The translations under genes were made by a program, and so were the position numbers. A DNA stretch of 64,000 nucleotides, taken from assembly GCF_036188265.1 (NCBI RefSeq), contig NZ_CP108093.1, positions 3,361,001 to 3,425,000 of the forward strand, given 5' to 3'. The notes below the pieces were generated by a model. It ran no database searches. It was given only the letters and a program-made list of their open reading frames with translations, and had not been told where the DNA came from. The stretch comes from Streptomyces sp. NBC_00247. GTDB lineage: Bacteria > Actinomycetota > Actinomycetes > Streptomycetales > Streptomycetaceae. The number at the start of each line of letters is the position of its first letter. Positions within the stretch are counted from its first letter, which is position 1. Below, piece by piece: positions 26,897 through 34,736 of the stretch.

Positions 26897-27637
26897 TCAG
26901 CGCAGCTCGGCCGGGGGCGTGCGGTCGCTGTCGACCTTCTCCGTGCGCTCCAGCTCGCCCCAGACGACGTAGCGGTACTTCGAGGTGTAGACGGGCGTGC
27001 AGGTCGTCAGGGTGATGTAGTGGCCGGGCTTGGTCACTCCGGCCTCCTTCGGCACCTGCTGGAGCACGTCCACGTTGTACTTCGTGGTCTCCGGGAGCGT
27101 CTTGAAGACCTTGTAGACGTACCAGGTGTCCTTGGTCTCGAAGACGATCGCGTCACCGTCGTGCAGCTTGTCGATGTTGTGGAACTTCGCGCCGTGACCG
27201 TCCCGGTGCGCGGCGAGCGTGAAGTTCCCCGGCTCGTCCGAGGGGAGCGCGGCCGGGAGGGGATCGGTGTAGTAGCCGGCGACACCGTCGTTGAGCACCG
27301 AGGTCTCGGTGCCCTTCTTGACCAGCACCTCGCCGTTCTTCATGGCAGGCACGTGCAGGAAGCCGATGCCTCCCTCGGTGTTCAGCTCGCCCGGTCCGCC
27401 GTCCGCCGTCCAGCCGTCGCGGACGGCGTGGCTCTGCTTGTCGGCCTCGTGGTCGGCCACCACGTTGGTCCACCACAGGGAGTACGCCACGAAGAGGCCG
27501 AGCACCAGGCCCGCGGTGATGAGGAGTTCACCGAAGACGCTGACGGCCGCCGCGACCGGATGACGCCTGTCCGGCTCCGTCGCGGGAGTGGGCGCGGGTT
27601 CGTCGGCCCGCGCCTCGTACTCGGTCCTCGTCGCCAC
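26897..27637 (-). CDS. srtE: Class E sortase (SrtE2 position)
   Basis: A 246-residue membrane-anchored sortase. A transmembrane helix at about 30-55 precedes the sortase domain. The catalytic His is in LAAHRDGHG, the Cys in TLTTCTPVY and the Arg eight residues on, in KYRYV. Class E enzymes anchor LAXTG proteins such as chaplins to peptidoglycan in high-GC actinobacteria. It is the downstream member of a tandem sortase pair, 64 bp after the longer one. By gene order it matches SrtE2 of S. coelicolor, from memory. Confidence 0.9.
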   Translation of the reverse strand: MATRTEYEARADEPAPTPATEPDRRHPVAAAVSVFGELLITAGLVLGLFVAYSLWWTNVVADHEADKQSHAVRDGWTADGGPGELNTEGGIGFLHVPAMKNGEVLVKKGTETSVLNDGVAGYYTDPLPAALPSDEPGNFTLAAHRDGHGAKFHNIDKLHDGDAIVFETKDTWYVYKVFKTLPETTKYNVDVLQQVPKEAGVTKPGHYITLTTCTPVYTSKYRYVVWGELERTEKVDSDRTPPAELR

Positions 27638-27701
27638 CGCAGCCGTCCCTTGTCGTGGGGTTGTCCGTCGCCGGGACGTTCCGCCCCCGAGCGCACTGCC
27701 G

Positions 27702-29294
27702 TCAGTCCAGGAGGGCGTCGGGCTTGCCCTTGCTCCGAGGCCGCTCGTCGACCATCTTGCCCCAGACGATCAGACGGTAGGTACTGGTGAACTCCGGCGT
27801 ACACGTCGTCAGGGTGATGTACCGGCCGGGCGCCGTGAAACCGGACCCCGCGGGCACCGGGTCGATCACCGACACGTTGGACGGCGAGGTCTGCGCGAGG
27901 GTCTTCGTCATCTCGTACGTGTAGTAGGCGTCCTGGGTCTCGACCACGACCTTGTCGCCCGGCTTCAGCTTGTTGACGTAACGGAACGGCTCACCATGGG
28001 TGTTGCGGTGGCCGGCCAGCGCGAAGTTGCCCTGGGGGTCCGAGGGCATCGCGGTCTTCAGCGCACCCTCGCCGTAGTGGCCGACCATGCCCCGGTCGAG
28101 CACCTTCTCCTTGCTGGTGCCCTCCGCGACGGGCGCGACCACGTCGAGTTTCGGGATGTGGATGATCGCGAAGCCCTGGCCCGGTGCGAAGGTCCCGGGA
28201 TCCCGCTCGCCCGCCGCCCACTGGTCCTGGATCTTGTGGGTCTCCTGCCCCGCGATCCGGTCGGCCCGGACGTTGGTCCACCAGAGCTGGTAGGCGACGA
28301 ACAGCAGCATCAGCACACCGAGCGATATGAAGAGTTCACCGACGACCCGGCTGACGACCACGGCCGGACTGTCCTTGGCCGCGCGGGCCGCCCTGCGGGC
28401 CTCCACCCGCGACATCGGGCGGGCGGCCTCGGTACCCCCCGGTCCCGCACCCGCACCGCTCCCCCGGGAGGGGCCCGGCTGCTGCGGCGCCCTGCGGCGC
28501 CCGCCCGCCTTGGCCGCCCTGCGCCGCTCCGCCCGACCGCCCGCCGCCGGTACGCCCTCCGGAGCCCCGTCCGCACGGGCGGGGCCCACCGTCCGCAGGA
28601 CGACGGTCTCGTCGTGCGGCGGGAGCTGGCCGGGGTCGTCCTCGGGCCCGTCCGGCGCGGGCAGGACGGTGGTCGCCGCCTCGTCCGGAAACGCGCCGGA
28701 GGACGACGGGGTGGAGGGGTGCCGCGTGCCGGGTGCCGCTCCGGCGGTCGGGACGCCCGGAGCGGGCGTGCCACCCGAAGCGGTCGCGGCTCCCGTGCCG
28801 GAGCCGGACGTGGTGGGGCCGGATGGACCGGACCCGGCGCCCGACGTGGTGGGGCCGGAAGCGGCCGGCTGCCGCTCCTGCCCGTACCAGTCGCGGCGGT
28901 AACCCTCGGGGTCGTACCACTCGCCGGGTTCACCGGACGGCCCGAGGCCCTCCTGCGGCCCGTACGCGGCCTGTTGGGGGTTCTCACGCCGATGGGGCCG
29001 GGCGGGCCGCTGCGGCGGCTGTGATCGCCCCGTACGGCCTCGCAGGGAGCTCTCCACCACCACGCCCTCGACCACGCGTCCCCCCGCGGGCGGACGCTCG
29101 GCCGACGGCCCGCCCGGTGCGCTCTCCACCGGCCCGTCCCCGGCGTGGCGGGCCCGGGGCGGGGCGTAGCCGCCCGGCAACGGGTCGTTCAACGGGTCCG
29201 CCAGCCGGCCCACCGCGTCCTCGAACGAACCGTCCCTCCCACGTCCGGGCGGGTACTCCTGCCCGGCGTCGTGCTCGGGACGGAGGGAGGTCAC
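27702..29294 (-). CDS. srtE: Class E sortase with long disordered N-terminus (SrtE1 position)
   Basis: A 530-residue sortase. Roughly the first 300 residues are low-complexity (Pro, Gly, Arg, Ser, Thr) and cytoplasmic. A transmembrane helix at about 310-338 (LFISLGVLMLLFVAYQLWW) precedes the catalytic domain, with His in LAGHRNTHG, Cys in TLTTCTPEF and Arg in TYRLIVWG. The GTG at 29292-29294 overlaps the stop of the PabA-like gene (GTGA), which supports this start over a longer in-frame extension. Expected role: anchoring of chaplins and other LAXTG proteins. Confidence 0.9.
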   Translation of the reverse strand: MTSLRPEHDAGQEYPPGRGRDGSFEDAVGRLADPLNDPLPGGYAPPRARHAGDGPVESAPGGPSAERPPAGGRVVEGVVVESSLRGRTGRSQPPQRPARPHRRENPQQAAYGPQEGLGPSGEPGEWYDPEGYRRDWYGQERQPAASGPTTSGAGSGPSGPTTSGSGTGAATASGGTPAPGVPTAGAAPGTRHPSTPSSSGAFPDEAATTVLPAPDGPEDDPGQLPPHDETVVLRTVGPARADGAPEGVPAAGGRAERRRAAKAGGRRRAPQQPGPSRGSGAGAGPGGTEAARPMSRVEARRAARAAKDSPAVVVSRVVGELFISLGVLMLLFVAYQLWWTNVRADRIAGQETHKIQDQWAAGERDPGTFAPGQGFAIIHIPKLDVVAPVAEGTSKEKVLDRGMVGHYGEGALKTAMPSDPQGNFALAGHRNTHGEPFRYVNKLKPGDKVVVETQDAYYTYEMTKTLAQTSPSNVSVIDPVPAGSGFTAPGRYITLTTCTPEFTSTYRLIVWGKMVDERPRSKGKPDALLD

Positions 29295-29929
29295 GCGACG
29301 GCCTTGCCCACCACCGGCGTGAGCCCCGCCGACCTGTCGACCGCGCCCGCGTCGCCGCACCGGACGAGCCAGTTGGCCAGCATCAGATGACCGTGCTCGG
29401 TGAGCACCGACTCGGGGTGGAACTGCACTCCCTCGACCGGCAGATCGCGGTGGCGCAGCCCCATGACGATGCCGTCGGCCGTACGCGCGGTGACCTCAAG
29501 CTCGGCGGGGAACGCGGAGGGTTCGGCGGCCAGCGAGTGGTAGCGGGTGGCGGTGAAGGGGGACGGCAGCCCCGCGAAGACGCCCTGCCCGTCGTGGATC
29601 ACCGGCGAGGTCTTGCCGTGCAGCAGTTCGGGCGCCCGGTCGACGACCCCGCCGTACGCCACCGTCATCGCCTGCATGCCGAGGCAGACGCCGAAGACGG
29701 GAACGCCCGTCGACGCGCAGTGGCGCACCATGTCGATGCAGACACCGGCCTGTTCGGGAGCGCCGGGGCCGGGCGAGAGCAGGACCCCGTCGAAACCGTC
29801 CTGGGCGTGGGCGGTGGTGACCTCGTCGTTGCGGACCACCTCGCACTCCGCGCCGAGCTGGTAGAGGTACTGCACGAGGTTGAAGACGAAGCTGTCGTAG
29901 TTGTCCACGACCAGAATGCGTGCGCTCAC
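29291..29929 (-). CDS. Class I glutamine amidotransferase (PabA/TrpG type)
   Basis: A 212-residue glutaminase subunit supplying ammonia for aminodeoxychorismate or anthranilate synthesis. It opens with DNYDSFVFNLVQYL. The nucleophile Cys is in GVCLGMQA, and the His-Glu pair in QFHPESVLTEHG. The oxyanion segment LSPGPGAPE is intact. PabA and TrpG cannot be told apart by these motifs, and no synthase component I gene is nearby. Both ends overlap neighbours by GTGA, which ties it to a small membrane protein and a sortase. Confidence 0.9.
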   Translation of the reverse strand: MSARILVVDNYDSFVFNLVQYLYQLGAECEVVRNDEVTTAHAQDGFDGVLLSPGPGAPEQAGVCIDMVRHCASTGVPVFGVCLGMQAMTVAYGGVVDRAPELLHGKTSPVIHDGQGVFAGLPSPFTATRYHSLAAEPSAFPAELEVTARTADGIVMGLRHRDLPVEGVQFHPESVLTEHGHLMLANWLVRCGDAGAVDRSAGLTPVVGKAVA

Positions 29930-30111
29930 TGCCCTGCCTCCGCTCCGGCGCTCTGGCCGTCCACCGTCACGTCACCGAACGGGAGCAGCGGCTCCGCCCA
30001 GGGGAAGACGTACTGGAAGAGTGCGTAGACGACTCCCAGGACGAGCACGAGCGAGATGATTCCCCGCACCAGCGCGTTGCCCGGCAGATGGCGCCAGATC
30101 CAGCCGTACAT
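29926..30111 (-). CDS. Small single-pass membrane protein
   Basis: A 61-residue protein with one hydrophobic helix (about 14-36, ALVRGIISLVLVLGVVYALF) and a short polar tail. Its TGA overlaps the GTG of the PabA-like gene, which supports it as real. It has the same position as a conserved small gene in S. coelicolor, from memory. Function unknown. Confidence 0.75.
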   Translation of the reverse strand: MYGWIWRHLPGNALVRGIISLVLVLGVVYALFQYVFPWAEPLLPFGDVTVDGQSAGAEAGQ

Positions 30112-30229
30112 GCTGCCCCTCCATTCGGTTCGGGACCAGACTAAAGGGCGCCGGCCCGGACGTGGGGCAGCTGTGGAAAGCCACGGGGCGCCGGCGGAAG
30201 GCCGCCCTCCGTCCCGCTCGGGACCGCGG

Positions 30230-30997
30230 CTATCCGGCGGGCTGCGCGTAGTGGAGGTCGATCGGGCCCGAGTACGCCGGCAGGGTCGCGCCGTCGTCCT
30301 CGTCGAGCTTCCAGCCGAGCCCGTACGCCTTCACGTACAGCTGGTAGTTCTGCAGGGCGGTGGAGGCGTCGAGCGCCGCACGGAGCTTGTCGGGATCACC
30401 CACGGCGGTGACCTTGTACGGAGGCGAGTAGACGCGGCCCTGGAGGATCAGGGTGTTGCCCACGCAGCGGACGGCGCTGGTGGAGATGAGCCGCTGGTCC
30501 ATGACCTGGATGCCCTGTGCGCCACCGTCCCAGAGCGCGTTGACCACGGCCTGCAGGTCCTGCTGGTGGATCACCAGGTCGTTGGGCTGGGGCTCCGGGT
30601 AGCCGGGGTTCGCGGTGGCGTCGGGCGGGGCGTCGTCGAGCGTCACGCTGACCGACTTCCCGGCGATCGCCGTGGTCCCGGCCGATTTCTCCAGCGCCTC
30701 GCGCCGGGTGTCCTGGGCCTCGGTGCTGCCGTCGTCGCGCTGAGCGAGCGCGTCGATCTGCGCGCGCACGGCCGCGTTCGAGTCGGTCAGCGACCCGTTC
30801 TTGTCGCTCCGCTCACCGATGAGGTCGGAGAGCTTGAGCAGGGAGGAGTCGCTGCGGATGTTGGTGCCCTTGGCCGTATTGGCACTGGTCACGAAAATGA
30901 GACCGGCGAGCGCGAAGACGGCAGCGGTGAGCACCCGGACCGGCCACTTCGAGGTGCGCCGGGCCGCCCCTTCGGGAGAGTCCGCGAGATTGCTCAA
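30230..30997 (-). CDS. DUF881-family membrane protein
   Basis: A 255-residue DUF881 protein with an N-terminal transmembrane helix (about 20-40), a coiled-coil-like segment (50-105) and an extracytoplasmic domain containing [20 protein letters not shown] and [15 protein letters not shown]881 proteins sit near division genes in Gram-positives. The divergent crgA across 137 bp suggests a related role. The start appears to be TTG (30995-30997) after AAGGG, unusual in this window. Confidence 0.85.
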   Translation of the reverse strand: MSNLADSPEGAARRTSKWPVRVLTAAVFALAGLIFVTSANTAKGTNIRSDSSLLKLSDLIGERSDKNGSLTDSNAAVRAQIDALAQRDDGSTEAQDTRREALEKSAGTTAIAGKSVSVTLDDAPPDATANPGYPEPQPNDLVIHQQDLQAVVNALWDGGAQGIQVMDQRLISTSAVRCVGNTLILQGRVYSPPYKVTAVGDPDKLRAALDASTALQNYQLYVKAYGLGWKLDEDDGATLPAYSGPIDLHYAQPAG

Positions 30998-31134
30998 CGT
31001 ACCCTTATCTCATCAGGCGCCATGGAAGCACTACGCTAACGGACGCCCGGGGGAGGCAGCTTCCCCCTAGCGCCCTCGGGCGCCAGCCAAAGATCACTGC
31101 GCGGTCACGCAGCGCATCGACAGGAGCGTTCCTC

Positions 31135-31389
31135 GTGCCGAAGTCACGTATCCGCAAGAAGGCCGGTTTCACGCCGATCGCGGCGAACCAGGCGACCACC
31201 ATCAAGCTGGGCAATCGCGGCTGGATCGCTCCGGTGATGCTGGGGCTCTTCCTCATCGGGCTGGCCTGGATCGTCCTGTTCTACGTGACCGACGGCTCGC
31301 TCCCCATCGAGGCGCTCCACAACTGGAACATCGTGGTCGGCTTCGGACTCATCGGCGGCGGCTTCGCCGTCTCCACACAGTGGAAGTAG
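31135..31389 (+). CDS. crgA: Cell-division protein CrgA
   Basis: An 84-residue actinobacterial division regulator. A basic N-terminus ([12 protein letters not shown]) is followed by two transmembrane helices (about 30-52 and 64-80). CrgA recruits or regulates division-septum enzymes and coordinates septation in aerial hyphae. The GTG start is preceded by CAGGAGCG. Monocistronic and divergent from the DUF881 gene. Confidence 0.95.
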   Translation: MPKSRIRKKAGFTPIAANQATTIKLGNRGWIAPVMLGLFLIGLAWIVLFYVTDGSLPIEALHNWNIVVGFGLIGGGFAVSTQWK

Positions 31390-31793
31390 TCCGCTGACCC
31401 GGCTCTCCCCCTGCTCCTGCCGCTTCTTCCCCGCGGCATGCGCGACAACTGCCTGACCCCGAAGGACCGCGTCACCCGAGATACCGGCGGAACCCGTGCG
31501 ACAGCGGCGTCCGACCGGCCTTCCGGGTGCCCGCCCCTGCCCGCTTCCAGGTCCCGTCCGGAAGTTACCCACAGGGTTATCCACAGTCGGGGGAAAAGGT
31601 CAGACGATCTGTGGATAACCTACGCCGAAGTTGACGCCGGTGTGACTACAGCCTCCCTCATCGAGGGAGGCTGTACCGCCTTTCCGGGCCAGAAAGACCC
31701 TGTTCAGCGACAGCACGAACGCCAGTACCCACTCTCCGCTTCCTCGCAGTCCCGCTCTGTGGATAACTCTGCCTTGGGAGTGGACAGAATCTG
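31390..31793. other. crgA-rhomboid intergenic region with three DnaA boxes
   Basis: This 404-bp converging intergenic region has no gene signal. Its notable content is three perfect TTATCCACA boxes (31577-31766). A relaxed box-like TTACCCACA lies next to the first. The rest is GC-poorer than the flanks. A short inverted repeat, GCCTCCCTCATCGAGGGAGGC (31650-31670), may be the terminator for crgA. Confidence 0.6.
31577..31766. other. Cluster of three perfect DnaA boxes
   Basis: TTATCCACA is at 31577-31585 on the plus strand. TGTGGATAA, its reverse complement, is at 31610-31618 and 31758-31766. The first two face each other 33 bp apart. All are the 9-mer bound most tightly by DnaA in many bacteria, about 26 kb from oriC. 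Confidence 0.75.
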
Positions 31794-32699
31794 TCAGGTG
31801 AGCGCCGCAGTTCGAGCAAGAACGATCAGGACCGACACCGCCAGCACCAGGGCACAGGCCCCGAACTGCACCAGGTTCCGCCGCGCGCGAGGCGCGTGCA
31901 CCAAGGCGACGGCGATGAGCGTTCCGGCGACCAGGCCACCGAGATGGGCCTGCCACGCGACACCGGGCCGCAGGCTGAAGAGCACGTTCAACGCGAGGAT
32001 GACCAAGGCCGGCCGCAGGTCGTAGTTCATCCTCCGCATGAGCACGACGGTGGCGCCCAGAAGGCCGAAGACGGCCCCGGAGGCTCCCAGGGAACCCTGG
32101 TTCTGGGCGCTCATCCAGTAGGTGACCGCGCTGCCCGCCAGCCCCGACAGCAGATACAGCGCGAGGAAGCGGAGCCGCCCGAGCGCGGCTTCCAGAGGCC
32201 CGCCCAGCCACCACAGCCCGAGCATGTTGAAGGCGATGTGCAGCAGCTCTTCGTGGAGGAAGACCGAGGTGATCAGGCGGTACCACTGCCCCTCGGCGAC
32301 CCCCGTCAGGCTGCCGGGGAAGGGCTGGGAATCCCAGGCGCGCCCCACCAGCAGCAGGTCCTGGAGCAGCCACGACCTGCCGGTCAGCCACACCGCGGCG
32401 AAGACGGCCACATTGATCGCGAGCAGGATCTTCGTGACCAGCCGGGGATCGGACGCCACCGCGCCGCCGGTGAGCGTACGGGGCCGCGCGGCAGCCGGAT
32501 GGTGGCCCGCACCCGCCCCGGTCCGGACGCATTCCGGGCAGTGGAAACCCACGGAGGCGCTGATCATGCACTCGGTGCAGATCGGACGCTCGCACCGGGC
32601 GCAGCGGATTCCGGTACCGCGGTCCGGATGGCGGTAGCAGAACCGCGTCGCCCCGCCCTCTTCGGACGGGTCGCGGTCTGCCGGCGGCTGCTGGTCCAT
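31794..32699 (-). CDS. Rhomboid-family intramembrane serine protease
   Basis: A 301-residue protein with an N-terminal cysteine-rich (B-box-like) zinc-binding domain (about 18-60, CYRHPDRGTGIRCARCERPI) and a rhomboid core with six or seven helices. The catalytic Ser lies in GASGAVFG and the His in the WQAHLGGL helix. HEELLHIAFNMLGLWW is the conserved L1/TM2 region. It cleaves transmembrane substrates; none is known here. Confidence 0.92.
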   Translation of the reverse strand: MDQQPPADRDPSEEGGATRFCYRHPDRGTGIRCARCERPICTECMISASVGFHCPECVRTGAGAGHHPAAARPRTLTGGAVASDPRLVTKILLAINVAVFAAVWLTGRSWLLQDLLLVGRAWDSQPFPGSLTGVAEGQWYRLITSVFLHEELLHIAFNMLGLWWLGGPLEAALGRLRFLALYLLSGLAGSAVTYWMSAQNQGSLGASGAVFGLLGATVVLMRRMNYDLRPALVILALNVLFSLRPGVAWQAHLGGLVAGTLIAVALVHAPRARRNLVQFGACALVLAVSVLIVLARTAALT

Positions 32700-32900
32700 C
32701 GGTACCGACCTCTCGGTCCGTCACTGCCAGTCCTGGTCCGCCATGTAACCGTACGGGCCATCGGTCCGACGGTTCCCCGCGCGGAAACCCACCAGGGGAC
32801 TGACAGGCGATCGGAAGGTCTGCGGTCCCCGGCCGGCGGGCCATCGCTCGGCGGCCCGCGGTCCGGCTGTCCACCGCTCAGCCGCCCGCGGTCCGGCACC

Positions 32901-33428
32901 TCACCGGTGCTCGATCAGGATCGATTCCAGCACGACGTCCTGAATCGGCCGGTTGGTCCGCGGGTTCGCCGGAAGCGACGCGATCGCGTCCACGACCTTG
33001 CGGCCCGCCGCGCCGGGGACCTCACCGAAGATCGTGTGCTTGCCCGTCAGCCACGCCGTGGTGGAGACGGTCACGAAGAACTGCGAACCGTTCGTCCCCG
33101 GTCCGGCATTGGCCATGGCGAGCAGGTAGGGCCGGGTGAACGCGAGATCGGGATGGAACTCGTCCGGGAACTCGTACCCCGGCCCCCCGGTGCCGTTTCC
33201 CAGCGGATCGCCTCCCTGGATCATGAAGTTCTCCAGCACCCGGTGGAAGACCGTCCCGTCGTAGAGCCGGCCGGCGGACCGGGCGCCCGTCGCCGGGTGA
33301 GTCCACTCCCGGGCACCGGTGGCGAGGTCGACGAAGTTCCGGACCGTCCTGGGGGCGTGGTTCGGCAGAAGCCGGATCTCGATGTCGCCCTGGCTCGTCC
33401 TCAGGGTGGCGTACAGCTGCTCGGCCAC
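32901..33428 (-). CDS. Cyclophilin-type peptidyl-prolyl isomerase
   Basis: A 175-residue cytoplasmic cyclophilin without signal peptide. Active-site segments are YDGTVFHRVLENFMIQGGDP, MANAGPGTNGSQFFVT and WLTGKHTIFGEV. It catalyses proline cis-trans isomerisation during folding. The start is GTG. The position between the rhomboid and DUF5324 genes is as I recall for S. coelicolor. Confidence 0.93.
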   Translation of the reverse strand: MAEQLYATLRTSQGDIEIRLLPNHAPRTVRNFVDLATGAREWTHPATGARSAGRLYDGTVFHRVLENFMIQGGDPLGNGTGGPGYEFPDEFHPDLAFTRPYLLAMANAGPGTNGSQFFVTVSTTAWLTGKHTIFGEVPGAAGRKVVDAIASLPANPRTNRPIQDVVLESILIEHR

Positions 33429-33755
33429 GGTCTGCCTTCCATCGATCCTCGGTCCGCGCGGTGAAACTCCCCGATCCTCGCACGGCGGACTCCCCCTGCG
33501 CGGCGGCTGCGGACCGCACTTCTCCCCGTGCCCCGTCCGGGCGCTTCACCAGGACACACCCTGCGGGCAGGCGCCCGTACGGCGCGCCTCCACCCGAACC
33601 GTGGCATCGTCGTCCACGCACTCCATGATTCGGATTGACCGATTTGTCCCATGACCCGGATGCCCGTCCCGCATGCCGCGCAGAACCCCCGCAGGCATGA
33701 TTTCGGCATGGGCGGACAGGCGGAGTACCTACCCGCCACCAAGGAGGAGGATCCC
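33429..33755. other. Intergenic region upstream of the cyclophilin and DUF5324 genes
   Basis: A 327-bp divergent region that must carry promoters in both directions. I see no operator, repeat or small gene in it, apart from the strong AAGGAGG before the DUF5324 start. Confidence 0.5.
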
Positions 33756-34466
33756 GTGACCCGCATCGACAGCGTGCGCGCCGCAACCGACTCGGCGAAG
33801 GAAAGCGCGCAGCACGCCGCGGAAGTGGTGGCGCCTTACGCCGACACAGCCAAGATCCAGGCCGCTCACTACGCCAACGAGGCACGTGTGCGCCTCGCAC
33901 CCAAGGTGTCGGCTGCGGCGCAGCAGGCCCGCGTGCAGTACGTCGCGCATGTCGCGCCGCGCATCGACCAGGCTCTCGCCCACGTACCCCCGAAGGTCGA
34001 CGACGTTGCGCGGGGCGCCGCCGTACGGACCCGCAAGGTGGCCAAGAACGCGGCCGGCTACACGGTGCCCCGCTTCGAGTACGCGGTGGCCGCGGCCACC
34101 CCGGTCGCCGAGGAGGCCCAGGTACGCAGCGCCGCGGCTCTGGCCGCGCTGCGCGGTCAGGTGACCGCCAAGGACATCAACCGGCTCGCGAGGAAGAACG
34201 CGCGTCGGGCGAAGACCGGCCGGTTCGTCAAGGGATTCCTCGTCCTCTCGCTGGTCGCCGGTGGCGCCTGCGCCGCTTGGCGCTGGTGGGACCGGCAGGC
34301 CAACCCCGACTGGCTGGTGGAGCCGTCGGAGCCCACCGCGGTCCGTGACGGCCAGTCGCCCCTGACCTCGGTCGACGGCACCGACCTGGACCCCGAGGTC
34401 AGGGCGAAGCAGGCGGAAGCCGAAGCAGGCGACCCGAACGGGAAGAACCGCGACGACCGCCCCTGA
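33756..34466 (+). CDS. DUF5324-family membrane-anchored protein
   Basis: A 236-residue protein with an Ala-rich, apolipoprotein-like helical N-terminus (1-150), many amphipathic repeats such as AAEVVAPYADTAKIQAAHYA, and one transmembrane segment at about 165-182. An acidic C-terminal tail follows. Function unknown. The GTG at 33756 follows AAGGAGGAGG. Confidence 0.82.
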   Translation: MTRIDSVRAATDSAKESAQHAAEVVAPYADTAKIQAAHYANEARVRLAPKVSAAAQQARVQYVAHVAPRIDQALAHVPPKVDDVARGAAVRTRKVAKNAAGYTVPRFEYAVAAATPVAEEAQVRSAAALAALRGQVTAKDINRLARKNARRAKTGRFVKGFLVLSLVAGGACAAWRWWDRQANPDWLVEPSEPTAVRDGQSPLTSVDGTDLDPEVRAKQAEAEAGDPNGKNRDDRP

Positions 34467-34498
34467 GCCGTCCGGCCGGATCCTCCGTGCCGTCCCAT

Positions 34499-34512
34499 GT
34501 TTCACGTGAAAC
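34499..34512. other. parS: parS centromere site 2
   Basis: A perfect GTTTCACGTGAAAC in the gap between the DUF5324 gene and its terminator. Confidence 0.95.
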
Positions 34513-34558
34513 GGCGCACCTACCTGATCGGCATCGCTCCACCGTTTCCGCCTCGTCG

Positions 34559-34598
34559 AGGGGCGTCGGACGACCACAGAGAGTCGTCCGACGCCCCT
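34559..34598 (+). terminator. Terminator of the DUF5324 gene
   Basis: A 16-bp perfect stem (AGGGGCGTCGGACGAC and its complement) with the 8-base loop CACAGAGA, about 90 bp past the stop codon. Confidence 0.85.
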
Positions 34599-34736
34599 TA
34601 GTCGTATCCGGAATCCGCCCCCGTGATCCGTCCCGGGAACACCTCTCCGCTCCGCCCCGAGTGTGCGGCCGGGACGGCCGACGACCCGCCCGAACGCGCG
34701 GATGCGTGGCGTCGCAGACCGTGATTCGCTGGCCAC

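Noticed and set aside
31650-31670. A riboswitch or small RNA near the crgA 3' end
   Set aside because: Only a simple GCCTCCC/GGGAGGC hairpin is visible, better explained as a terminator.
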